Origin: UBA940 sp031547885
Lineage (GTDB): Bacteria > Bacteroidota > Bacteroidia > Bacteroidales > Rikenellaceae
Reading direction: 5' to 3'
DNA: 64,000 bases
Assembly: GCA_031547885.1 (NCBI GenBank)
Contig: JAVBRO010000006.1
Coordinates: forward strand, 1 to 64,000
Positions 34,453 through 43,205 of the stretch are shown here, piece after piece. The notes beneath the pieces were generated by a model, which saw nothing but the letters and a program-made list of their open reading frames with translations, was not told the origin of the DNA and searched no databases. Positions within the stretch are counted from its first letter, which is position 1; every line of letters begins with the position of its first letter. A program made the translations under genes and the position numbers.

Positions 34453-34614
34453 ACTACTTTTTGACGAACAAAAAGTAGCAAAAATTCGCCCACCTTCCAA
34501 AAATCTACTCCGGCTTGCCTAAAATGGTACGCCTTGAGCTAACGCGGAGCTATCGCACATGGCGACTTCCATTTTAGTCGGCGCCTGCGCTCACGATTTT
34601 TGAAAAGTGGGAAT
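34453..34614. repeat. Long imperfect palindrome
   Basis: CTACTTTTT/AAAAAGTAG forms a first hairpin at 34454-34478. The region 34483-34614 then reads as an imperfect palindrome: CCACCTTCCAAAAATC pairs with GATTTTTGAAAAGTGG and CCTAAAATGG with CCATTTTAGTCGG. No gene is seen in the 487-bp gap 34368-34854 apart from this, a half repeat and the ABC-F leader. Confidence 0.65.
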
Positions 34615-34670
34615 TCCGTGCAGCGACAGGCTGTTAAAGAGGGTATATACTTCAACTAAATTATTTTCGT

Positions 34671-34678
34671 TATCTTTG
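34671..34678 (+). promoter_or_regulatory. -7 box for the ABC-F gene (TATCTTTG)
   Basis: Consensus TAnnTTTG. It lies about 177 bp before the ABC-F start codon, which implies an unusually long transcribed leader. Confidence 0.55.
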
Positions 34679-34684
34679 TGACCG

Positions 34685-34769
34685 GTAAGTTCCGTCTGAA
34701 GACGGCATTCAACTTACAAAGCGCACTGAAGTCGAACTAACAAAAGTTTCAATGAGAATTTCCAGATAA
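34685..34769 (+). promoter_or_regulatory. Structured leader with mini-ORF ahead of ABC-F gene
   Basis: The leader holds a two-part hairpin: outer arms GTAAGTT (34685-34691) and AACTTAC (34711-34717) enclose CCGTC-TGAA-GACGG. Downstream a five-codon reading frame ATG-AGA-ATT-TCC-AGA-TAA (34752-34769, MRISR) precedes a GC-rich stretch (34774-34815) that can form alternative stems. The layout resembles attenuation leaders of antibiotic-responsive ABC-F genes, but whether it works that way is inference. Confidence 0.4.
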
Positions 34770-34854
34770 CAAAGGCGGGCCGCCGGGACCGTCGTGCCGC
34801 GCAAAACGGCGAATGCAATTAAACGATTGTGTCCTAAACCTTATTTGGAATACC

Positions 34855-36459
34855 ATGTCATTGAACCTTCATAATATCTCGTTCGGGTATCCCGCCCGTG
34901 AAATCCTTTTTGAAAACGTCAGCCTCTCCGTTGCGGATGGTGAAAAAGCGTCGCTTATAGGCGACAACGGAACAGGGAAATCCACACTTTTACGTATAAT
35001 AACCGGGGCGCTGCAGCCGCTCTCGGGCGAAGTTTCGCGTCCGGACAGCCTATGGTCCGTGCCCCAGCATTTCGGACAGTACGACAGCCTGACCATAGCC
35101 GGTGCGCTCGGCATCGACCGGAAACTGCAGGCGCTGGAGTCCATTCTCGCGGGCAGCATCGCAGAAGAGGATTTCAGCGCCCTCGCCGATGATTGGAATA
35201 TCATCCAACGTGCCGAAACCGCCCTTCCGGATTGGGACTTATCAGGTTTCAATCTGGATCGACCCTTTAAGACTTTGAGCGGCGGGGAAAAGACCAAAGT
35301 TTTCCTTGCCGGCATCGCCCTGCACGACCCTGCGCTTGTCGTAATGGACGAGCCGACCAACCATCTCGACACCGAAGCACGGCAGAAACTCTACACCCTT
35401 ATTGAAAAAAGCCGCGCGTCGATGCTTATAGTCAGCCACGACCGTACCCTTCTAGATCTTATGCAAACGACATGGGAACTGACGGCCCGTGGTGCGGAAA
35501 AATTCGGAGGAAATTACACCCGTTACCGCGAGATCCGCGACGCCCGCCTCGGCGCCCTGTCGCAGCAGATCGGCGAAAAGGAGAAGGCGCTGCGCCAGGC
35601 CCGGCAGACCGCCCGTGAGACCATCGAGCGCCAGCAGAAAAGCGAAAGCCGCGGAGGCCGCAAAGCGGCCGGCGAAGGCATCCCCCGCATTATGATGAAA
35701 ACACTCAAGGACAGTGCCGCCGCAACGACTGCAAGGCTGAAAGGGGCGCACTCAGAGAAGGTCGGCGCGGCAGAAGAGGAGCTCCGCGAAAAACGCGCCG
35801 AAATGCCCCGCGCGGCCGACATCCGGATCAAACTGTCGGATTCGTCGCTCCACACGGGCAAAACGCTGGTCGAAGGCCGCGGCGTCAATTTCAGCTACGG
35901 CGGCAGGCCGCTCTGGAACGAGCCGTTCGACTTCCGGATCGGGAGCGGCGAACGGATCGTGATCCGCGGCGGCAACGGAAGCGGCAAAACCACTCTCGCC
36001 CGCCTCATCCTGGGCGAACTGCAGCCGACAGAGGGCACAATCACCCGCGCCGGCGCCCGCATCCTCTACATCGACCAGCAGTATTCGTTTATCGACGACC
36101 GTTTGACCGTGGCGCAGCAGGCGGCGGCTTTCAATACCCGAAACCTGCCGGACCATGTGGTCAAGACCGAGCTTCACCGTTTCCTTTTCCCGGCTGAAAC
36201 CTGGGACAAGCCGTGCGGCGCGCTGAGCGGCGGCGAGAAGATGAAGCTGATATTCTGCAGCCTGCTGATCGGCGACAGCGCGCCCGATGTCTTCATACTC
36301 GACGAGCCGACCAACAACCTCGACATCCGCAGCCTGGAGCTGATAACGGCCGCTCTGAAAGATTACGAAGGGACGGTCATCGTCATTTCGCACGACGCGA
36401 AATTCATAGAGGATATCGGGGTTACGAAAGAGCTACTCCCCGGAAAAACGGTTTTATAG
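34855..36459 (+). CDS. ABC-F family ATPase
   Basis: A 534-residue protein with two ABC ATPase domains and no membrane segments, a ribosome-associated type. Domain 1 (about 4-235): Walker A GDNGTGKST, signature LSGGEKTKV, Walker B LVVMDEPTNHLD. A highly charged linker follows (about 240-330, with REIRDARLGALSQQIGEKEK). Domain 2 (about 340-530): Walker A GGNGSGKTT, LSGGEKMKL, Walker B FILDEPTNNLD. Family members rescue or tune stalled ribosomes, and some confer ribosome-targeting antibiotic resistance; which applies here cannot be told. I use ATG 34855 (MSLNLHNISFGY); an in-frame ATG 14 codons upstream exists but adds no family sequence. The long leader at 34679-34854 is noteworthy. Confidence 0.9.
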   Translation: MSLNLHNISFGYPAREILFENVSLSVADGEKASLIGDNGTGKSTLLRIITGALQPLSGEVSRPDSLWSVPQHFGQYDSLTIAGALGIDRKLQALESILAGSIAEEDFSALADDWNIIQRAETALPDWDLSGFNLDRPFKTLSGGEKTKVFLAGIALHDPALVVMDEPTNHLDTEARQKLYTLIEKSRASMLIVSHDRTLLDLMQTTWELTARGAEKFGGNYTRYREIRDARLGALSQQIGEKEKALRQARQTARETIERQQKSESRGGRKAAGEGIPRIMMKTLKDSAAATTARLKGAHSEKVGAAEEELREKRAEMPRAADIRIKLSDSSLHTGKTLVEGRGVNFSYGGRPLWNEPFDFRIGSGERIVIRGGNGSGKTTLARLILGELQPTEGTITRAGARILYIDQQYSFIDDRLTVAQQAAAFNTRNLPDHVVKTELHRFLFPAETWDKPCGALSGGEKMKLIFCSLLIGDSAPDVFILDEPTNNLDIRSLELITAALKDYEGTVIVISHDAKFIEDIGVTKELLPGKTVL

Positions 36460-36471
36460 GACTCATCAGAT

Positions 36472-36653
36472 GTCATCCCGAGCGAGTACGATTCGTCAAC
36501 ATACAGCGGGGCAAGACGGTCTATCGTACGACGAGGGACCTACAGAATAATTCAATGGATCGAAGCGGGTTGTTTATAAGGCAGATCCCTCGTCTGCAGA
36601 TATTAACTCCCAATACTTTATAACATCATTTAATCTGCCTCGCTCGGGATGAC
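36472..36653. repeat. Nested palindromic intergenic repeat, copy 3 (182 bp)
   Basis: Ends GTCATCCCGAGCGAGTACG and CTCGCTCGGGATGAC; internal ACGACGAGGGACCTACA and GGCAGATCCCTCGTCTGCAG arms. It begins 12 bp after the ABC-F stop codon. Confidence 0.88.
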
Positions 36654-36747
36654 ATAAAATTAATCGTCGTCATTAAGACTATATTTTGGCAGGAAAATTG
36701 ATACCTTTATAGGATTACTGCAAATCCTTCAAAAACATAAAACGATT

Positions 36748-37515
36748 ATGAAAAATCTTACAACAATCATTTTCGGAGTGTGTGCGGCGGCGCTCGCTCT
36801 GACGGCCTGCCAGCAGAAGCCCGACAAACCGGAATTCGCTTCGATCAGCAAGACCGAAACTTTCAGGGACGGTGAGGGCACTTTCGAGCTCGACTACCGT
36901 TTCGAATACCTTTCGTGGTATTCCGACGAGGCTGTGGCGTCCATTATCCGAGGCGCCATGATCACCGACTTCTTCGGCGAGGAATACGCGGATATGGACC
37001 CTGAGGAAAGTTCAGTGGCTTTCGACCTGGCGATGGCCGACCAGTATGTCACCGGTGAGACCGACACCTATAAATGGAGCGGTTTCATGAAGATCCGTTC
37101 GCATCACGACGTCGTGGGTGAACGCCTGGTGGCCTACACGGTCGAACAGGAAGAATACATGGGCGGGGCCCACGGGATGGAGACCGTCAAATACTACAAT
37201 TACGACCTGCGCACCGGCGACCGTCTGACGCTCGACGACGTTTTCACCACGATCGGCAAAAACCAGCTCGCCGACAAGATCCAGATGAAGATACTCAAAG
37301 ACCATCAGAAGGTCAATTGGGACGAATTGGGCGAGGAAGGGTGTTATTTTGCCCTTGACAAGGTGCAGCCGACCGAAAATTTCCTGCTGTCTAAAGAGCA
37401 TATAACGTTCATGTACAATCCCTATGAGATCGCCTGCTTCGCCCAGGGCCGCACAAAAGTGACGCTTCCGCTCAACGGGCTCGAAGGTTTCAACAAGGAT
37501 ATTCTCGTCAAATAG
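36748..37515 (+). CDS. DUF3298-family lipoprotein
   Basis: A 255-residue lipoprotein (lipobox LTAC, Cys21). The C-terminal half fits the DUF3298/DUF4163 pair seen in RsiV-like and putative polysaccharide-associated proteins: EYMGGAHGMETVKYYNYDLRTG, then GDRLTLDDVFTTIG, and a C-terminal YNPYEIACFAQGRTKVTLPL. Those domains in other bacteria bind lysozyme-like ligands, but no such role can be assumed here. The upstream gap carries a repeat copy. A terminator follows. Confidence 0.85.
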   Translation: MKNLTTIIFGVCAAALALTACQQKPDKPEFASISKTETFRDGEGTFELDYRFEYLSWYSDEAVASIIRGAMITDFFGEEYADMDPEESSVAFDLAMADQYVTGETDTYKWSGFMKIRSHHDVVGERLVAYTVEQEEYMGGAHGMETVKYYNYDLRTGDRLTLDDVFTTIGKNQLADKIQMKILKDHQKVNWDELGEEGCYFALDKVQPTENFLLSKEHITFMYNPYEIACFAQGRTKVTLPLNGLEGFNKDILVK

Positions 37516-37540
37516 GCCGGAACGCTTCCCGATAAAACCC

Positions 37541-37575
37541 ACCGCCGGACCATATTGCAGTGTCCGGCGGTTTTT
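37541..37575 (+). terminator. Intrinsic terminator of the DUF3298 gene
   Basis: ACCGCCGGAC/GTCCGGCGGT stem, loop of eleven bases, followed by TTTTTG. Confidence 0.88.
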
Positions 37576-37613
37576 GTATATTCGCACCGTATAACCTACT
37601 TACAGCGAAGCCC

Positions 37614-38762
37614 ATGAGAACAAGAGCCATGCTCGGCGTGCTGGCCATAGCGTGCACCCTGCTTGCCGGATGCCCGAGAAGCAAAACGCCCGCATCGACT
37701 TCAGAATCGGCACTCACAGAGACGCTTCCCGACGGCATCGCCGCGGCATCCGGAGAAATGCCCCCCGAAGATACCCCCCGGGACAGTTCCGACATCCTCA
37801 CGCTGATCCCCGACCCCGTATTCCGCGCTTTCTGCCGGTTCAGCATGGAAAATAAAACCGACACCTATGGCAAAGACGGGATGCTGCCTGCGTGGGACAG
37901 CGACGGCGACGGCAAACTCTCGCCCGGAGAGGCCGCCTCTGTAACATATATTAACATCTACAGGGGCCATGACGGCGAAAAAATCTCTTCGCTGACCGGG
38001 ATAGAGTGTTTTACGGGGCTGACCTACCTGAATTGCGCCGACAATGAGCTGACGGAAATCGATCTGTCAAAGAACACAAAGTTGACCCACCTGGATTGCA
38101 GCTGCAATTACGATAATCTGACAAAACTGGATGTGTCCGGTCTCGCGGCGCTGACCTACCTGGATTGCAGTTATAATCAACTGGCGGCGTTGGATGTGTC
38201 TAAGAACGTAAAACTGGCCAACCTGTATTGCAGCTGCGCGTTGACGGAACTGGACGTGTCGAATAATCCGGCTCTGGCTTTCCTGAATTGCAAAGACAAC
38301 CTGCTTGTGGAATTGGATGTAACAAAGAATGCTAAGCTGACCGCCCTTACCTGCAGCGGAAATCGGTTGACCGCACTGGACGTAACCAAAAATGCGGCGC
38401 TTACCAGCCTTGACTGCAAGGAAAATCTGCTGACGGAGCTGGATGTGGCGAAGAACACAAAACTGACCTACCTGAATTGCGGCGACAACCGGCTGACCGC
38501 GTTGGATGTAACCGGTAACAGGGCTCTGGCCCGCCTGGATTGCTATGGCAATCTGCTGACGGAACTCGATGTGTCGAACAATAGAAAATTGAAAACCGAA
38601 GGGCCTTACCTCGGACTGAATTGCAGCGGCAATCCCGGTAACGGTGCGGCACTGCCTGTGAAGGCGTGGTTCGGCAACGACGCCATACCGGATGATTTCC
38701 CCGAAGGCGATTGGGAGTATGACGGGAAAGAGATAAAGATCGATTACCGGAGAGCGGATTGA
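37614..38762 (+). CDS. Leucine-rich-repeat lipoprotein with EF-hand-like loop
   Basis: A 382-residue lipoprotein (lipobox LLAGC, Cys20). A low-complexity Pro/Ser/Glu region follows, then a segment ending in DSDGDGKLSPGEA (about residues 101-113), a near-perfect EF-hand/dockerin-type calcium loop. From about residue 135 about nine leucine-rich repeats of 20-21 residues run to residue 330, with the pattern LTxLDCSxNxLTELDVSKN; the Cys every repeat is a hallmark of this LRR subtype. The C-terminal segment (WFGNDAIPDDFPEGDWEYD) is unrecognised. Start MRTRAMLG at 37614 places the signal correctly. Such proteins often mediate adhesion; inference. Confidence 0.85.
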   Translation: MRTRAMLGVLAIACTLLAGCPRSKTPASTSESALTETLPDGIAAASGEMPPEDTPRDSSDILTLIPDPVFRAFCRFSMENKTDTYGKDGMLPAWDSDGDGKLSPGEAASVTYINIYRGHDGEKISSLTGIECFTGLTYLNCADNELTEIDLSKNTKLTHLDCSCNYDNLTKLDVSGLAALTYLDCSYNQLAALDVSKNVKLANLYCSCALTELDVSNNPALAFLNCKDNLLVELDVTKNAKLTALTCSGNRLTALDVTKNAALTSLDCKENLLTELDVAKNTKLTYLNCGDNRLTALDVTGNRALARLDCYGNLLTELDVSNNRKLKTEGPYLGLNCSGNPGNGAALPVKAWFGNDAIPDDFPEGDWEYDGKEIKIDYRRAD

Positions 38763-38794
38763 TACGTTTCCCTCCGCGGGAAGAGTTGTGCTTA

Positions 38795-38838
38795 AAACAA
38801 ATACAGCCTGACCGATATGGGTCAGGCTGTATTTGTTT
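38795..38838. terminator. Bidirectional terminator with 18-bp stem
   Basis: AAACAAATACAGCCTGAC (38795-38812) pairs perfectly with GTCAGGCTGTATTTGTTT (38821-38838), loop of eight bases. It separates the LRR gene from the convergent DUF4251 gene. Confidence 0.9.
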
Positions 38839-38852
38839 ACTGCGCGTGGATG

Positions 38853-39395
38853 CTATTCGCCGCTCTTCACTGCTTTAAAATCCGGCTCGAGGTCAACGTT
38901 GCCGCTGAACGACATGCCCTGCTTGTTGACCGCATTTATGTTCAGGTAAGCCTCGCCTGTATTGTAGATCTCGTAGTTGAAAGTATAATCGTCTTCCGAG
39001 GTGCGGGCGTTGAACGAAATGACCTGTTGTCCTTTTTTGCCCGTCTGCGCGGTATAGTCGGTGATCGGAGCCTCGAAACGCAGACCCTCGCCTCCGCCGT
39101 ACGGGATAGAGTAAGCGCGTCCGAAATAGGGCAGGTAAGATTCCACACGGTCGCCTGTCACTGAGACAAAATAGGGAGAGGTCAACGCGAAAGATGGTCC
39201 CGACGTAGGGTACGCCCTGTCGAAATCCACCTTGTACATCTTTTTGTCGAGCATCTGCTGGACGAGTTGCTGGTTCTGGGCATCGGCTGCACTCGTCGAT
39301 GCCGTTTTGGCGGTCGATTTGGTAGACGACTGTGTCGTCGAGCATGCTGTCGCCGTCATGCCCGCAAGTGCGATAATAATAAATAACCTTTTCAT
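38853..39395 (-). CDS. DUF4251-type lipoprotein
   Basis: A 180-residue lipoprotein (lipobox TATAC, Cys18) with a Ser/Thr/Lys-rich linker, then a beta-rich domain matching DUF4251: MYKVDFDRAYPTSGPSFALT, SVTGDRVESYLPYFGRAYS and the C-terminal NEAYLNINAVNKQ-like motif (GEAYLNINAVNKQGMSFSG). The family's role is unknown. ATG at 39395 is chosen over an upstream TTG. It is 116 bp from the next gene on the same strand and is read leftward toward the 18-bp terminator. Confidence 0.85.
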   Translation of the reverse strand: MKRLFIIIALAGMTATACSTTQSSTKSTAKTASTSAADAQNQQLVQQMLDKKMYKVDFDRAYPTSGPSFALTSPYFVSVTGDRVESYLPYFGRAYSIPYGGGEGLRFEAPITDYTAQTGKKGQQVISFNARTSEDDYTFNYEIYNTGEAYLNINAVNKQGMSFSGNVDLEPDFKAVKSGE

Positions 39396-39511
39396 ATTCA
39401 ATGAGTTTTAATAAGTTTTGCAATATTACACAACACTTTATACAAATACTATACAAAACTCGCGCCGCAGCAGATTATTTGTATCAGAATATGAAAACAA
39501 GGGTTCCTGCC

Positions 39512-39973
39512 CTACTCTGCGGCCGTTCCAGCGAACTCCATCCCCATACCGCTGCATACCATAGAGAAAGTGAGGGCCGACGGTGTGGCGGTTCCTTCCA
39601 GATTCATGACAGTTCTGTCGGGATACGGTGTCCTGTTACCGCTTATACCAACCATGAACGGGATAATGTCGTTCCCGCTCAATTCGATGCCGTCCTTTGT
39701 TTCCGTCGCTGTCACTTCCGGAATTGCAATAACGAGTGTCACAGGCATTGCCTCTGCAAATTTAACCCCGTCCATTTCGATCTCGGCCTTGCCGTCATCC
39801 CCGTATGTAACTTTAACCTTTACGTCATCCATGGTAAATGCAGGTGTTTCAACCGTAACGGTTCCCACATAGGTCCCGTCTTCGACCACCGGTTCGTTGT
39901 CTTTTCCGCCGTTGTCTTTTTCACAGGCCGCAAACAGGGTTATGGCGGCTAAAAGGAAGATAATTTTTTTCAT
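39512..39973 (-). CDS. Calycin-like lipoprotein
   Basis: A 153-residue lipoprotein (Cys17 in LFAACEKDNG; KD after the Cys fits surface-export signals of the phylum). After a charged linker the beta-barrel-like sequence DGTYVGTVTVETPAFTMDD opens a calycin-like domain, with NLEGTATPSALTFSMVC near its end. Calycins bind small hydrophobic ligands. ATG 39973 is used because it is the start of the MKKIIFLLAAI signal; a longer frame upstream runs into the TonB receptor. It lies 14 bp behind the receptor gene (39988) and is very likely in its operon. Confidence 0.85.
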   Translation of the reverse strand: MKKIIFLLAAITLFAACEKDNGGKDNEPVVEDGTYVGTVTVETPAFTMDDVKVKVTYGDDGKAEIEMDGVKFAEAMPVTLVIAIPEVTATETKDGIELSGNDIIPFMVGISGNRTPYPDRTVMNLEGTATPSALTFSMVCSGMGMEFAGTAAE

Positions 39974-39987
39974 AGAGCTATAAGGAT

Positions 39988-42231
39988 TTAAAGATTTATG
40001 TCGAGTGTTATCCCGAAGCGGAGCGGCTTCCCGCGCTGCACGAAGGAGTTGCCCACCGATTTGAAATAGAAAGTATAATATTCTGTATTCGTGATATTCC
40101 GGCCCCACAGGCTGACCGCGACCTTCCGCATATTCAGGGTCGCCGAAGCGTTCAGCAGGCCGTAGAAAGGCTGCGTCGCCGTATTCGCCTCGTTCCAGTA
40201 AATTGGCCCGGCCCCCTGCCACGACACGTTCAGCACGATGTCGTCGGCCCAACGCCACGGCAGCGGCTGGCGGTATTCGCACATTGCCGAAACGGTGTTC
40301 TGCGGCACATAGGGGACATAGAGGTCCGACCAGTCGTTGTCGCCGGATGTGTATTCGATGAATTTTGCGTTGGTATAGCCGTAGTTTCCCGCGAGGAGAA
40401 ACCTGCCGGCACGGTACGAGATGGAAAGCTCGGCTCCGCAGCTGCGCGAACGGCCGGCGTTAGACATCATGCGCCCTGTCGTCTGTCCCGGCGGGAAGAC
40501 CGTGATCTGCTGGTCGCGCAGGTCGATATAAAACAGCGCCGCATCCACCGCCAGACGACCATCCAGCCACTCCAGATGCGCTCCGGCCTCGTAATTCCAA
40601 CTGTATTCGGGTTTGTAGGAGATCGCCTCGTCGACATTGTAGGCGCCCGGTCCGTCGGGATATACGCCGATGTCGGCCATCATGTCGAGCATCATTTTAT
40701 TCTGCAGGATATCGGAGAAAATCTGGGTGTTGTAGCCGCCCGATTTGTACCCTCGCGTGGCGGAAGCATAGACTATCCCGGCGCCGGTGTCGAAAGAGGC
40801 GGAAAGATGCGGCATCAGTTCAAAGAACTGTTTGCTCTGGCGGCCGCTCATCCGCACGGGCAGCGCGCTGTAGTCGCCTGCATCCGGCGTGGCGGTGAAC
40901 ATATAATTTATGACCGCGCCGTTCGAATACTTTATGGCAGTATGCTCGTAGTCGGCCCGCAGACCCGCCGTGAATTTCCAACGCCCGGCCTGCCACGACG
41001 ACTGGTGGTACAACGAGATCCCGAACACGGGCAGTTTAAACGCGCTCTCGATGGGAAATGAATCTTCCTCTATTAAGATTTCGTAGTCCGAAGAAAAATA
41101 GTCCTTTATCTTCTCGTTTGCATTGTCCAGAATAAGCTCGTCGATCCCGTCGCGCTTGAAAGTGACCGGGGCATCCATATTACCGTGTTTATAGAACCCG
41201 AACGCGCCGGTTATCCACTGCCAGCGGCCGGTGTCGTGCGAGCGGAAGACGAATTCCTGCGTAGCGGCGTGTTCGCGCTGGGCCTGCCGCAGGGTGAACA
41301 TCGAGGCCGGCAGGAAATCCTGGTCGAGCCGCATATCGTCGTCGGTGAACTGGTAGCTGGTTGTGGACGAGAATCTGAAACGGCTCTCTTCGTAGCGGAA
41401 AGTCAACCCGTCGGTGACGTTCACCCGCTCGTAGGAGCAGGGGTCGTTATGGTTTATGGGCGAGACTGCGCCTGTCTGTTCGTCGTAGAGCGAGTATGCA
41501 AAGCCTTTCTGTCTGACGTAGTTGGCAAAGAGCGTGTTTTCGAGCGACCATCCGCCGTCCAGCAGTGCGATGACCTTCACGCGCGCGCTTTCACTCAGGC
41601 ACCGGTCGGCCGGCGAGCCGTCATATTCGTTGGTGAAGAAGCCGTCGGTGTACATGTGGTTGAGCGCAACGGAAAATGCGAATTTCTCCGACGGGCGCTG
41701 ATATGTGGAGACCCGCAGCTCTGAACTGTTGGCGTTCCCGTACCCGGCGTGCAGGCGCGTGCCTTGATAATGCATCGGCGAAAGGGTGTGCATGTCGATC
41801 ACCCCGCCGATCGTGTTGCGCCCGTAGAGCGTTCCCTGCGGGCCGCGCAGCACATAAACCCGGCTCAGGTCATAGAGGTCCTGGTCGTAGTTGTTTTTGT
41901 TGAGAATGGGTATGTTGTCGATGTATAGTCCCACTGCGGGCTGCTCCATGCGCGCGCCGATGCCGCGCATATAGACCGAACTGGTCATCTTCGAGCCGTA
42001 GTCAGCCTGCATGAAATTGGGAACAATGAATGAAAGGTCTTTCGGCTCGTTGATGCGCTGCGCCTCGAGCCGCGCGCCCGTGAACGACGACACCGACAAC
42101 GGCTCCTCGGCAAACCTGCCGTTGTGCTTGACCGACCCCGATACGACTACCTGCTGGAGTTCATGCACCGGAAGCGAATCCGCTTCCGGCTGCACGGGCA
42201 GCAACATCAGTAAGGCGTATATAAAATTCAT
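39988..42231 (-). CDS. TonB-dependent outer-membrane receptor
   Basis: A 747-residue receptor. A short signal (MNFIYALLMLLPVQPEA) precedes a plug domain (about 25-150) with SSVYMRGIGARMEQPAVGLY and YVLRGPQGTLYGRNTIGG, then a beta-barrel ending INL. It lacks the N-terminal carboxypeptidase-like domain of SusC polysaccharide receptors and no SusD gene is present. The siderophore-receptor type of plug suggests uptake of an iron complex or similar small ligand. It shares an operon with a calycin-like lipoprotein downstream and lies 81 bp from a same-strand AraC gene, an arrangement seen in siderophore systems regulated by AraC proteins. A TAATTTTG box lies 27 bp upstream. Confidence 0.92.
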   Translation of the reverse strand: MNFIYALLMLLPVQPEADSLPVHELQQVVVSGSVKHNGRFAEEPLSVSSFTGARLEAQRINEPKDLSFIVPNFMQADYGSKMTSSVYMRGIGARMEQPAVGLYIDNIPILNKNNYDQDLYDLSRVYVLRGPQGTLYGRNTIGGVIDMHTLSPMHYQGTRLHAGYGNANSSELRVSTYQRPSEKFAFSVALNHMYTDGFFTNEYDGSPADRCLSESARVKVIALLDGGWSLENTLFANYVRQKGFAYSLYDEQTGAVSPINHNDPCSYERVNVTDGLTFRYEESRFRFSSTTSYQFTDDDMRLDQDFLPASMFTLRQAQREHAATQEFVFRSHDTGRWQWITGAFGFYKHGNMDAPVTFKRDGIDELILDNANEKIKDYFSSDYEILIEEDSFPIESAFKLPVFGISLYHQSSWQAGRWKFTAGLRADYEHTAIKYSNGAVINYMFTATPDAGDYSALPVRMSGRQSKQFFELMPHLSASFDTGAGIVYASATRGYKSGGYNTQIFSDILQNKMMLDMMADIGVYPDGPGAYNVDEAISYKPEYSWNYEAGAHLEWLDGRLAVDAALFYIDLRDQQITVFPPGQTTGRMMSNAGRSRSCGAELSISYRAGRFLLAGNYGYTNAKFIEYTSGDNDWSDLYVPYVPQNTVSAMCEYRQPLPWRWADDIVLNVSWQGAGPIYWNEANTATQPFYGLLNASATLNMRKVAVSLWGRNITNTEYYTFYFKSVGNSFVQRGKPLRFGITLDINL

Positions 42232-42257
42232 CGGCGGTTCGGAAAAAATTCACACCG

Positions 42258-42265
42258 CAAAATTA
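42258..42265 (-). promoter_or_regulatory. -7 box for the TonB receptor gene (TAATTTTG)
   Basis: Fits TAnnTTTG on the minus strand, about 23 nt of leader to ATG 42231. It lies between the AraC gene and the receptor, so the receptor has its own promoter. Confidence 0.5.
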
Positions 42266-42312
42266 ATCCCGCCGGACGGATGATTTTAGGACTAAACCGG
42301 ACTGTGATAGGA

Positions 42313-43182
42313 TTATGACCGGTGGTTTTTCCGGTATTGGACAGGCGTGAGTCCGGTTTCTTTTTTAAAGAGGCGAGAGAAATAGGCGGGGTCATCGACG
42401 CCAACGCGGCCGGATATCTCGCCGACTGTCAGATCCGAGCTGAGCAGCAGCGCCTTCGCCTCGAGAATGACGGCCTCGCGGATCCACGCCACCGGCGGTT
42501 TTCCAGTAAAACGCTTCACCACTTTCTGCAGATAATCGGGCGATATGCCGAGCCTCTCCGCATAGTCGGAAACGGGGATGCGCAGGTCGCACTGCCCGAA
42601 CACCGATTCTATGAAGCGGTTGCAAAGATTATTTTCGGTGGCAAGTCCGCGGGTATTTTCCGACGCTTCCTCGATCTCGGTAAGCAGCAGCGCCAGGTAT
42701 GATTTTATAATGCGGGGACTTCCGCCTGCTTCGAACTCCGAGCAGAGCCTGTCGAAGATGGCCGAAACACACTCCCGCACCTTTTCGTCGAACATGACCT
42801 TGTGGGCCCCCCAGCGCCTGAGCGAGGCGTAGGCCTGCATCGGATTGACGCCGTTGTCGCTTACGAACCCCGTGCTGAACCCGCCCATATATCCCGCGCA
42901 GTCGTCGAAATAGCGCACCGAAAAAGTCTGTCCCGCCGGGATCGAAGCGCATTCGCCCGCCTTGAACAAGTAGAGCTCGTCACCGATATTCATCAGCGCC
43001 TCGCCTTCTGTAAGATAGAAAAAACTGTGTATCCCGGAGTGTATCACCGACCTCGGCGGCCCTTCGACCTTGACGCCCTTCATATCGAGGCGGCGCACAA
43101 CGAAAAAATCGGCGTCGCCGTGGGGCATCCTGCCGAAAATTTCGGCCATTGCCGACGGGGTCTTACTGAGGTGATCGTGCAT
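42313..43182 (-). CDS. AraC-family transcriptional regulator
   Basis: A 289-residue regulator with an N-terminal cupin-like ligand domain (about 20-140) and a C-terminal pair of helix-turn-helix motifs (about 190-285): YAERLGISPDYLQKVVKRFT, then ISGRVGVDDPAYFSRLFKKE ending in GLTPVQYRK, both textbook AraC/XylS. It is upstream of, and in the same direction as, the TonB receptor operon, whose promoter is only 48 bp from its stop codon. Control of that operon is likely by analogy with siderophore-receptor regulators such as YbtA. Confidence 0.93.
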   Translation of the reverse strand: MHDHLSKTPSAMAEIFGRMPHGDADFFVVRRLDMKGVKVEGPPRSVIHSGIHSFFYLTEGEALMNIGDELYLFKAGECASIPAGQTFSVRYFDDCAGYMGGFSTGFVSDNGVNPMQAYASLRRWGAHKVMFDEKVRECVSAIFDRLCSEFEAGGSPRIIKSYLALLLTEIEEASENTRGLATENNLCNRFIESVFGQCDLRIPVSDYAERLGISPDYLQKVVKRFTGKPPVAWIREAVILEAKALLLSSDLTVGEISGRVGVDDPAYFSRLFKKETGLTPVQYRKNHRS

Positions 43183-43205
43183 CTGCTCCGAATCTTATAC
43201 GGCCT

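Noticed and set aside
42232..42312. Cobalamin or other riboswitch before the TonB receptor
   Set aside because: The predicted leader is only about 23 nt, too short for a riboswitch.
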